This document shows, in pieces, positions 53,641 to 63,361 of a stretch of DNA of 64,000 bases (its first letter is position 1; each line of letters begins with the position of its first letter). The stretch is from Adenophora triphylla var. japonica (Eukaryota > Streptophyta > Magnoliopsida > Asterales > Campanulaceae), in NCBI GenBank assembly GCA_022495995.1, contig JAFEMH010001234.1, positions 248,001 through 312,000 on the forward strand. The letters are read 5' to 3'. The position numbers were made by a program, and so were the translations under genes. The notes below the pieces were generated by a model. It worked only from the letters and a program-made list of their open reading frames with translations, was not told the origin of the DNA and searched no databases.

Positions 53641-56449
53641 GAAGAGGGCTCGTGCGATTTGTCTGCGAGGATACTCATTGGCCTAGGACCAAGGCATTCG
53701 TCGTCCTCCTAATCCTCCCATCTCGATAGTGAGTCTTCCCGAGATCCTCATGAGCTTGAGACTTTCCCGTTCTGTTATGCATGAGCTCTTAGGGATGATC
53801 CTGTTGTTTATCATGAGCTGCTGCTTGGCCGGACCAAGAGGAAGGTGATGCGATGGGGAAAACAGTGAGAGGCTGAGATGACGATAGTAGCTCTGCCGAT
53901 GGTGATACTTACATTTACGATGATTCGGAGTAGTCCCTGGACTGATTTATGATCCTCTTTTGGTTTATGTACCTGTTTTGGGGAAAGAAACAAATACTCT
54001 CTTTTTTTTTTCTTTCTTTAATTTGCACCTAAAACATTATTAGTTGTTTATTTGTTTGTGCGAGCTCTTATATTTTGGGAAAGAAAAAAAAGAGGTGCAT
54101 GCAATGAATGGCTTTTGAATGGTTTATGTGACTTTGGGGTTTGTATATGAGGGTAATGGTTCATCTGTATGTTGCTTTTGAATGAAACTTCCTCCCCGTG
54201 ATTGTTTGCGGGAGCCTTGTTGTTTGCGGCTTGGGACAAGTCGGGAGTGCCCTGGTACATATCATTTGCGGCTTGCGTGTCGATCTTGGATTTATCATGT
54301 CGCACGACTCTAAGTGACACAGGTATGTTACGTCGCGTGACATTGCGAGCCGGGTTGACAAACCTTCGATCATGGACTTCTTCATTGTTTCCCATAGTCA
54401 ATCTTCTTATTCGGGATGTGGAATCCGGTAGGTTCATCGAAGAGTGAGCCTCTTTGCTAGGAATCCATTTTCAAGCATTGCTATCATGATAACGGCCCGG
54501 AAATCACACACAAAATGTTCATCGTCTTCGGCCAAAGCCCCGGCTTCATACACATCCTTATGCGGCCCGGTCAGAGATTGATCCTTTGATTTCGGTCGGT
54601 CGGTCGGACAATGAGACAAGACTCAAGAAATTTGCATGCGGGGACATATCTTTCGGATGGTGGGAAATGAATCACGAACTTACATTTATGACACTCTCGT
54701 TTTAGGTTTGACTCTTTTGAGAGAGTATAAGCATCACAAGGTGTGGAAAGTGTATGGAAGCCCCTGGCCGAAACGGTGTTTAGCTCTATCTTCCTATGAT
54801 GTAGAAATAGAAGACTTTTCCAGACACTTGAAAACTGTCTTATTCGTGATGATCACAAAGCTGCTTAAAACCCTTTATTGATGTTCGGGTTAGTCAACCG
54901 CCAAAGGCGATATGAGCGAATATTTTATATCAATCCACGAGGAGAAAGCCCGCGATATCGAGATCAAATTCGGAAGGATGGAAGGTGTATGGGCATGGTC
55001 CTTGAGGAGACCAGATTTTCTGAGATTTGTCTGTGATTTTGACTGAACCAAATTATGGCTGCCTACGTTCCCCTCCGTAGGAGGAGCTCAAGTCGTCGTA
55101 GTTCGGGCTCATCTCGAATGAAAAGGATGAACGGTGAAGTTCGGGGATGTGAGGACCTTCGAGAATTTTTGAGAGCTGAAAGAACGTGTCCTCTTAGAGT
55201 GTCGATGGGAGACACGAGATGCGAAGCTTGAGTGGGACATTCACGGCAGATGTTTGCGGAGGAGAAATGAAGTATGCTCACATGCAACGTCAAATGAACG
55301 GACGGAATTTGCACAATCTTCAATTGATGGTCCTTTGAGCCGGGATGGACTTGGCTCTGCTTCAAGCAATAATCTGTATTAGATCTCGACGATATTATCC
55401 AGTAGTAACTGCGGCTGGGTTTCGGGATTTGGATCGGTCTTCGGGTGATTTGGGATATCATGACCTTTTAAGATGAGAGGTCGGCTAGGCTTTTTCTTCT
55501 TTGTGAACCTCTAAAGATGAGAGGTTGGCTCTTGGGTAGGTGTTTGGGATTTCTAAGGCGAGGGAATTCATGATTGCATCTTTGCTGCTTCTAAGAATGA
55601 GAGGTCGATCTTTTGGCTTTTGGTCAAGGTCGAAGGTAAGGGTAATGTCCTCTAAAATTGAGAGGACGGCTTGGGATCGGTTTGAGGTAGTGGTGAGGAA
55701 ACATCCGTGCTGTCTCTTTGTTCACTCTGAGACTCCTTTTGAGTAACGAACGAATCTTCGACTTTCGCTTACGAGAGGATCAGGGGACCGAGCTCTCTTT
55801 CTTGTCTTTTTTTTTGTATCTTCTCTTTTTGTATTTTTGTTTCTCTCTTTTTTCCTTTCGAGAGGAGAATTTCGGCTAGTCCCCGGGATGGATCATTGCA
55901 TTACGCCATTCTTGAGCTTGGAGACGGTCGATCTTCTTTTGAATCACGGGAGCCTCAAGGATGGTCCCTCTTCTTACGGGAATGGATAGACGGGTTTCAA
56001 AGCGTGCCGATCTTGAAATGAAGGGGTATTGTTTAGTGAGGGCAAGGTAAAGGTTTTCCTAAGGGTGGAGGTTTCAACCGCGGTTCCCACCGGATGATCC
56101 AAACGAGATTGGGTCTTGTTGCTTTGCTTAAGCTCATTTTGGGGAAAAACCCGTGCAAATTCCTCGAACAACGAGATAGAGAGGACGAAATGAAAATATG
56201 TGAGCACGAAAATGCAAGCTGGGGGCTTGATCGGCCCGGTTTAGAGAATGATATCGGCGAGATTTTCTTGTTCCGATTAATTCAAATACTAGTCGTTTTC
56301 GAAGCATTAGTCGGTGAGCGGCACAAATGATCATGTAAAATAAGACCATTTCAATTTAAGCGAGAATGTAAGTGAACAAGTAATATCTCGAGTCTAGCAA
56401 GAATAGAAATAAAGACTTTCATTAATATAATAAAAGATTCATATCATGG
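53641..56449. other. Interior of D with no recognisable pol
   Basis: 2.8 kb between the antisense PMD gene and gag. Reading both strands, I see only short open frames without RT, RNase H, integrase or protease motifs. It contains TGTCGCACGACTC and CGTCGCGTGACA palindromes (54299, 54331). The plus strand at 55150-55460 may hold more decayed antisense coding sequence (Met/Arg/Gln-rich). The gap explains why D is called non-autonomous. Confidence 0.6.
55465..55665. repeat. Short GATGAGAGGTCGG array in D
   Basis: Four diverged copies of CCTCTAAAGATGAGAGGTTGG (variants AAGATGAGAGGTCGG, AAGAATGAGAGGTCG, AAAATTGAGAGGACGG), spaced 45-80 bp. The CCTCT...AGAGG parts can form small hairpins. Confidence 0.7.
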
Positions 56450-58000
56450 ACTTGACGGACTCACGACCGCATAAAAGACACTCTAGAACCTACGATGCCG
56501 GCGGCGATTTCTCACTGGGAAGATATCTTCGACCTCAGTTGATATTGCGAGGAGGGCCGGTAATCACATTGGGGTGAGCTTTCTCAATTACGCCTTTATT
56601 AATAAGCCTTTGGATGAGCCGCTTTAAAGAGACGCGGTCGTTCGTGACATGCCCGGGATGCGATGGTAATAGCAATACTTGCTACGATCCAAATTAAGCG
56701 AGAGGTTTCTTGGGTTGATAATTCTCCGGTGGCTTTATCATTCCTTTACGCCTTAATCCGTTGAAAGCTTCTTCGGTCGACATCCCTAGATCATCGTATT
56801 CTCGTTTCTTGCGAGGGGATACGGGCGGAGATCTCGGACATTGCCATTATCGGGAGAACCCAATTCAATCTTCCCTTCATCAATGAGCTCTTGGATGATT
56901 ACCCTCAATTATAAGCACCCATGGGTAACATGTCCTGAGTATTGGTGATAATCGCAATACTTGCTTGGGTCCGAGACTTTCATCATGACGGAGAGGAGTA
57001 TAATTCACCAACGGGTACACCAATCCTCCGCTTGTCGGCAATTTAAGAAAGCTGGTTCATGGGCATTCCCACTTTTCCCCAATAAGCTCTCTTTCTTCTT
57101 TTACGGACCTTCTCGAAGGAGGCTCGAGATATTGTTGTCTCTTGCGGGGTAGGGTTCGAGTTGGCATGAAAGACATCGATTAACGATCACGTGCGGAGTT
57201 GATCCTGAAGGTTTGCTCATGAGAGGGTGACAAGTTGAACCCGTACGCACTCATTGGTGATTGTGGGAAACATTCTTGTGGGAGAGCTTGGTCGGGGTGG
57301 AGTTTCGGTGAACCGTTACGATTGAAGAAATGGTACACCACACAGGAATCTCGTTGGTGCGGCTTTTCAAATCGGGTTGCTTATGGACATTGAAATTCTC
57401 GGGGTTTGATTGTTTATACTCGATGCTGAGTTTGAGCCATACGGGATGTTGGAAAAAGAATTTCACCACTGCTGTCTCCATTCATCTCTTTCATTGCATT
57501 TCTATCCCCGCAATCAATACTCTGGTCTTGATAATCTCCTCATATGATCCATCTTCGTGACGAACTACGTAATTCCCGGAGCGCATTGCTTCAACAAATC
57601 TGGAATGAGTCTCTTCCTCTCGAGCTTTGGCAACTGGGCAAGCAATTGGGCTTTGCATTCCCGAATCATGGCGGCTTCAAGGGCGGCTCGCAATTACATT
57701 ATTGACAAATCATCCATATCCCACTGACTCGAAGCGAAGGGAATTCCAAGCGAGCGGGTGACACATCTTTTGCACCGAGACATCTTTGAAGCGTAGAATG
57801 AACCGGAACTTTGGAGGAAAACCTTGCAAATATTTGGAAATATGTCTTGGTTAATCGCCCTTCTTGTAACGAGCACGCCCCCTTCAAACTTGTCTCTTCC
57901 CCTTGCTTGAAGGATTGGTTACAAGGTATCGAAGGGATAGTTTAAGGAACGGGAGAGGGAAGGAAAATGGGACAGACTCGCACAAACACAAAATCATTTA
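56450..58000 (-). pseudogene. Decayed gag of element D with duplicated knuckle region
   Basis: On the minus strand two related segments read C-x-Y-H-x4-G-H-x-T-x3-C/R, then hydrophobic and IQ-L-I-x-K/E-G-x-I. One is at 56965-56880 (YCDYHQYSGHVTHGC, then IIQELIDEGKIE). The other is at 56682-56560 (YCYYHRIPGHVTNDR, then LIQRLINKGVIE), where the last Cys is Arg. This motif is typical of Tat/Ogre gag just before protease. Upstream (57900-57500) the minus strand is open only in short pieces. There are many frameshifts. No start codon can be assigned. Confidence 0.6.
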
Positions 58001-59110
58001 TGTTCAAGTATAAATCGGTATTTTAAATCCTAAATACAGTTGGGAAAGGATAAGCCTTTATTCATGCTAACTATGCCTCGGGGGAACCTAGTGACGCGGC
58101 GTTCGAATTACATCAAATGTCTTGTTTTGAAACATATAATAGGTAATGATACCTAACCAAACCCTAACATCTTTATGGAACGAAGAGGTTCGTCCAAATT
58201 TCTAAGGAAATTTGGGCAGCATAACGGGTCTTTTCGAAGAATTTCGAAGAAAAATCCGGCATGACCTCTCGTCGGTACATGTTGGCAATGCGGCATGATC
58301 TCTCGTTTAGGACACGCCACGAGAGTGACATGTTCCCACGTGAAATCATGTTGCATTTGGCAACATGCCCACAAGGTATGAGGTTTTGGGAGAAGGTATA
58401 AGAATCTATGATATTTTTCAAAAACAATTCATTTTTGTTGTAATGAAAACATCGTATCAAAAACCAACCGTGGGTAAGGTTTAGTGTGGTGCCACCTATA
58501 ACGCACTAGGGGTTTAGGTTTTGATTTCGGCGCTCAAGCGTAGGCGAATTTTATGGCCGTCCGCGATGCCGTCAATCGCACCCGAGGGTTCTAAATCTAA
58601 GTGATGTAGTGTGCGGATGACTAATTCGTTTATTTGCAAAAAACAAGATTTTTTTTATTTTTTTTTATTTTTTATTCGTTGTTTTTTTTTTTTAAGAAGA
58701 AAACACACACCCTCACACAAGGTAAACAGGGAACAATAACCAAATGAGTCACGCTTTGGTCCAAGGGTGCCCTCAAACCGGTCTTCGATGATGCATTCGG
58801 TGGCCACCTTTTGTCGCGTGACACGGGACAACCGAGAGACAAAGGTGTCGCACGACTTGGGTGGTCAGCGAACCGGCGGCTCCTCAAATCATCAAATCAG
58901 CCCCTGCTTTACCATATCAAGAGCAACACAGAGATACCAATGCACAACAAATGACCACAAGCACAAAGGGCTCACAAGTTCCATAATCAACAAAATGTAG
59001 GCATCACAAATGATTATCGAATAATGTACACAACATGGATGCATTGGATGTTTTTTGACTAAACGAAAGCTTGACCCACTTAACACTTGAAAAACGGGTT
59101 TTCAAGTGAA
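58001..59110 (-). other. Leader region of element D
   Basis: Sequence between gag and the primer site, in minus-strand order. No convincing gene. It has T-rich homopolymers (58648-58694) and two TGTCGC palindromes (58812, 58846). Short open frames on both strands lack domains. Confidence 0.5.
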
Positions 59111-59128
59111 GTCCCCAGCCAGTCGCCA
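59111..59128 (-). other. Primer binding site of element D
   Basis: Minus-strand TGGCGACTGGCTGGGGAC, two bases after the 5' LTR end. It resembles the arginine-tRNA-type site (TGGCGACTCCGCTGGGGA) of Ogre/Tat elements. Confidence 0.82.
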
Positions 59129-59130
59129 CT

Positions 59131-60522
59131 TGAATGCGCGCTCGCCGAAAATATATATATATATATATAAATATATAAGGAGTCGCCACGCCATTTTAAG
59201 AGGAAACATTGAAAACCTTTGTTTTAGAGAGAAAACATGAGTTCGGGGTCGGGTTACGTGTTGGGAAGAACAGAGTTCACCCAACACGCCTCGTCCATAG
59301 ACGAGTCTTTCAATCAAACACATCCAAGTAAATCCAAAGTGTGTGCAAATATCGATAATAAACGAAATGTGATAAAATGCATCTTATTAATTATGAAACG
59401 AGAAATTACATATTGTGAGCCCATTATTTAGGGAGGCCACATCCCTGATACAAACAAACTAGAGCAGATTACAAAGGAAAAGAGTCACTGCAGATGGGTC
59501 ATGTGTGTCGCATGACACATCGTACCGATGATCACATGTGTCGCGTGACACGGGATCACTTGGGGACGAAGGTGTCGCGTGACACATATGAGCCTTACTG
59601 CGAAACCTCACAATATGAACTCAGAAATTAACAGAAGCTATACAGATCTAATTAACAAGCTGAATTATGAACGAAAAACATAAACAACATCAAATCGACC
59701 CAGGGAGTGTGGATATGGGTAGATCCACACCCCCTTGGGGGCTCAAACACCAAATTCAACCAAATCAATCAATATGAGCTCAATTACACAATCTATGCAA
59801 GTTAAACAGAGAGATTGCGATTGGGATTCGATAATTCGAGATAGCTAGGATCGATTCGAATCCAAACAAAATAGAACTATAAAATTGCAAGGAATTAAAT
59901 GAGAGAGAGAGAGAGGGTTAGGGAATTGTTACCCTTGTTGATTCCACGAATTCTATATCTAGTCAGATATAGAATCCTTCAATTCTTCGTTGTAGATCTC
60001 ACAGCTCTGATCCAAGGATTCCAATTGGTGTAGGTAGAGGATTGGGTTTGGATGAGAGGGATTAGTGGGTTGGAAGGTAGGAGAGAGAGAGGTTTTGTGC
60101 TTGGGACGCTCGTTACCTTTGCTATTTTGGCGAGTAACGGTGAGGCTAGAATTGGGATCCATTTCAATGAGGGGGAGGATCTTATTTATAGGCTGCGGTT
60201 GGGCGCCTTAGTATGTCGCACGACCTTACGCGTCCACTTTCCATGCCTCAGCGTCGCGTGACACAAGGTGGCTCAACCGCTTTTGGCGCCAAAAACCGGT
60301 TACGGAACATTCAGGAAAATACCCAAAAGGTCCAACAGGTTTTATTCCCAAGGGGTCCTTTGGCATGAATGATGTACCAAAAGGTACTTCCTTCGCGGGA
60401 AACTCATGGAACGTTTCCGGAAGTCTCGGGATAGGCCGGGAATTTACCAAAACGCCCCTTAATGCAGTTTTATTATATTAAAATGCATCGAAAAGGTTGC
60501 GAATTGGATTGGCGTACTTACA
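59131..60522 (-). mobile_element. 5' LTR of element D
   Basis: 1392 bp, the partner of 48968-50362. The outer border is CCAGG (60523-60527) and the inner border is the primer site. A TA run (59152-59169) and a minus-strand TATA box (60190-60183) are present. The five TGTCGC palindromes of the 3' LTR are kept. Confidence 0.94.
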
Positions 60523-61195
60523 CCAGGGCAATCATTTCAGATCATGGTACTCAGTTTGGGAAGAAGTTTACAGAGGAATGTGCAAGGGTTAATGTCAAGC
60601 ATTGGATGTCGGCCGTGTATAGGCCGCAATGTAACGGTCAGGCGGAGGCGGCAAACAAACAGATCATTGTTGCCTTGCGCAAAAATTTAGAAGGAAGAGG
60701 TGGAGCGTGGCTTGAGGAGTTGCCCATAGCATTGTGGTACGTGTGGACAACTGTCAAGGGCTCAACTGGAGAAACCGCTTTCGCCCTTACTTATGGGTCA
60801 GAAGCCATGGCGCCCGCCAAGATGGCGTTGCCGACTTACAGGGTAGCCAGTTATGATGAAGCGAGAAACGGGCAAAGGCGATGTAACGATTTAGATTTGA
60901 TTGATGAAAAGAGAATGTACGCGAGAATGAAGATGATAAACTACAAACAGAAAATGAAAGCCCAGCATGACAAGCGTGTTAACAAGAGATCTTTTGATGT
61001 CGGAGATTGGGTCCTAAGGAGTGTGGAGGCAACAGGAGCCAAGCCCGGATACACCAAGCTGAACGAGAAGTGGGAAGGCCCATTCCAGATTTCGAGTGTG
61101 GTGCGAGAAGGGACATACAGGCTGCGAAGGCAGGATGGGGAAGAATTGAAGAATGCTTGGAGCGTTGATCATCTCAAACAGTTCTATCAGTGAAG
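60523..61195 (+). pseudogene. Integrase of element F, C-terminal half
   Basis: Restarts at the CCAGG duplication and continues the catalytic core: ISDHGTQFGKKF (second Asp), VYRPQCNGQAEAANKQII (catalytic Glu in the QAEA context). The C-terminal domain follows (LTYGSEAMAPAKM, KRSFDVGDWVLRSVEA, KWEGPFQISSVV, YRL), ending LKQFYQ and TGA (61191-61193). This half is open without breaks. With 48301-48967 it forms one integrase gene in two pieces 11.5 kb apart. Confidence 0.92.
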
Positions 61196-61430
61196 TCGCC
61201 GCGACCTCAGATGTGTTTGATCATTTCCCAGATGGCAAAAGTTGTATAACTTTTTCTTGTAATTTTTGTGTTTTGATTGTCGCTTACGGAGAAAGTTATG
61301 TAAAATTTGCTAGTCTGGTGGGATGTAACCTGTATATATGATAGAAAAGATGGCGGGATGATTCTATCGATGTATCTTGTAGCGTGAGTACATACTTGTG
61401 AAAATTCAGATGAAACTGGTGGTTGCCGCT
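61196..61430 (+). other. Post-pol untranslated sequence of F
   Basis: A short non-coding stretch between the pol stop and the first tandem array. TTGTATAACTTTTTCTTGTA-type AT-rich sequence only; no gene seen. Confidence 0.6.
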
Positions 61431-61650
61431 AAAGTTTGAAGATTGGCGGCCAAGGTGGTTGCCGCTAAAGCTTGAAGATTGGCGGCCAAGGTGGTTGCCG
61501 CTAAAGCTTGAAGATGGCGGCCAAGGTGGTTGCCGCTAAAGCTTGAAGATTGGCGGCCAAGGTGGTTGCCGTTAAAACTTGAAGATGGCGGCCAAGGTGG
61601 TTGTCGCTAAAGCTTGAAGATGGCGGCCAAGGAAATTGCCGATAAAGCTT
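61431..61650. repeat. 34-bp tandem array in F
   Basis: Six to seven copies of a unit of 33-34 bp: GGTTGCCGCTAAAGCTTGAA plus GATTGGCGGCCAAG. It includes the near-palindrome TTGGCGGCCAA. Followed directly by the 135-bp array. Confidence 0.92.
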
Positions 61651-62640
61651 GAAGAGGGAGGGGCGGCGGCTTGGAGATAACGGTTTCAAGTCGCCAAACC
61701 TTGCGGCTTGGAGATAACGGTTTCAAGTCGCGGTGTCCTGGAGATAACGGTTCCAGGCACCTAGAAAGTCTCGGCATTTTTACGGGCACAGGGAGGGGCG
61801 GCGGCTTGGAGATAACGGTTTCAAGTCGCCAAACCTTGCGGCTTGGAGATAACGGTTTCAAGTTGCGGTGTCCTGGAGATAACGGTTCCAGGCACCTAGA
61901 AAGTCCCGACAATTTTATGGGCACAGGGAGGGGCGGCGGCTTGGAGATAACGATTTCAAGTCGCCAAACCTTGCGGCTTGGAGATAACGGTTTCAAGTCG
62001 CGGTGTCCTGGAGATAACGGTTCCAGGCACCTAGAAAGTCCTGGCATTTTTACGGGCACAGGGAGGGGCGGCGGCATGGAGATAACGGTTTCAAGTCGCA
62101 AAACCTTGCAGTTTGAAGATAACGGTTTCAAGTCGCGGTGTCCTGGAGATAACGGTTCCAGGCACCTAGAAAGTCCCGGCATTTTTACGGGCACAGGGAG
62201 GGGCGGCGGCTTGGAGATAACGGTTTCAAGTCGCCAAACCTTGCGGCTTGGAGATAACGGTTTCAAGTCGCGGTGTCCTGGAGATAACGGTTCCAGGCAC
62301 CTAGAAAGTCCCGGCATTTTTACGGGCACAGGGAGGGCCGGCGGCTTGGAGATAACGGTTTCAAGTCGCCAAACCTTACGGCTTGGAGATAACGGTTTCA
62401 AGTCGCGGTGTCCTGGAGATAACGGTTCCAGGCACCTAGAAAGTCCCGACATTTTTACGGGCACAGGGAGGAGCGGCGACTTGGAGATAACGGTTTCAAG
62501 TCGCCAAACCTTGCGGTTGGAGATAACGGTTTCAAGTCGCGGTGTCCTGGAGATAACGGTTCCAGGTGCCCAGAAAAGTCCCAATTTTTTATGGGCGAGA
62601 AAGGGGCGATGCCTTGGAGATAGTGGTTCCTTGGCACCAA
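61651..62640. repeat. 135-bp (45-codon) higher-order tandem array in F
   Basis: Seven copies with a 135-bp period (GGGCACAGGGAGG recurs at 61784, 61919 and onward). Each unit contains three sub-copies of GGAGATAACGGTTTCAAGTCGC or its CCAGG variant. Because the period is divisible by three, both strands stay open over long stretches: plus 61671-62747 and minus 61607-62818 (403 codons). I treat these as repeat translations, since there is no start context, domain or separate support. The last unit decays after 62540. Confidence 0.93.
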
Positions 62641-63361
62641 ACCTTGCGGCCTGGAGAGTGCAATTCCAGGCGCGGCGACCTAGAGAGTGCAATTCTAGAC
62701 GCCTAGAACCTTGTGGCATGAAGAAGCTAGTATCAGGCAAAAGGTGATTATCGCAAGCCAGAATTGATCTAGCGCAGTGTCTTGAAGATACCTCGGCCAG
62801 AAAGGTGTGATCACGCAATGCATGTCGCCGGTGACTCTAACAATGGAGTAAGGCTGCCTAAAGACAAGCCTCACTCTTTTGGAGGGAGTAGTATGTATAT
62901 AGATAAGTGAAAGGGAAGGAAGTCTTCGATGAACTATCGAAGCAAAAATGGCGACATAACAAAGGAAAAATTTAAAACAAATAACAGTAAACAGAGTAAT
63001 GACATTTAAAGTACAGAGTTGAAGTCGCACCGCGACATTCAAAAAACCAAGATAGGCATCAAAGGAGCATTTATGAAAGAAAATTAAAGTCAAAGCAAGT
63101 CGCTAATAGCGACATCTAACCATGCATAGAGGCAGAAGATAAAAGTACGCGCTGCAAACCGCGACATTATAATAAGGCATAAACTCGCGAACTGCGATCC
63201 CACAAGTCATGTCAAAGTGTTTAAGTCGCAAACCGCGACACCATACCAAAAACAAGTTTCAATGTTTAAGTCGCAAACCGCGACATCCCAAAAAGCAATA
63301 AAAAGTAAATTGTCTGATGCAAACCAAAAAAGATTGTTTTCAAAGAGAGGAGCAATATTTT
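62641..63361. other. F tail with dispersed GTCGC...GCGAC hairpins
   Basis: Non-coding. Six or so short inverted motifs of the form GTCGC-(A)AACC-GCGACA lie between 63020 and 63290, including AAGTCGCAAACCGCGACA twice exactly. Each can form a 5-bp GC stem. CCAGGCGCGGCGACC and TCTAGACGCCTAG occur at 62666-62706. No gene is supported. Confidence 0.7.

Larger units (their letters stand above)
48968..60522 (-). mobile_element. Tat/Ogre-like element D, inserted in integrase of F
   Basis: 11,555 bp. The LTRs (48968-50362 and 59131-60522) start TGTAAGTACGCC and end CGCGCATTCA on the minus strand. The target duplication CCAGG is perfect. Arginine-tRNA-type primer site and polypurine tract place the element on the minus strand. 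A decayed gag lies at about 58000-56450, and no RT, RNase H or integrase can be recognised. On the opposite strand it carries a plant-mobile-domain gene (51542-53640). LTRs differ by many substitutions and small indels (I estimate about 95-96% identity). Probably non-autonomous. Confidence 0.93.

Noticed and set aside
61607..62818. 403-codon minus-strand ORF annotated as a gene
   Set aside because: Almost entirely the 135-bp repeat, and the opposite strand is equally open. Kept as an observation, not as a gene.
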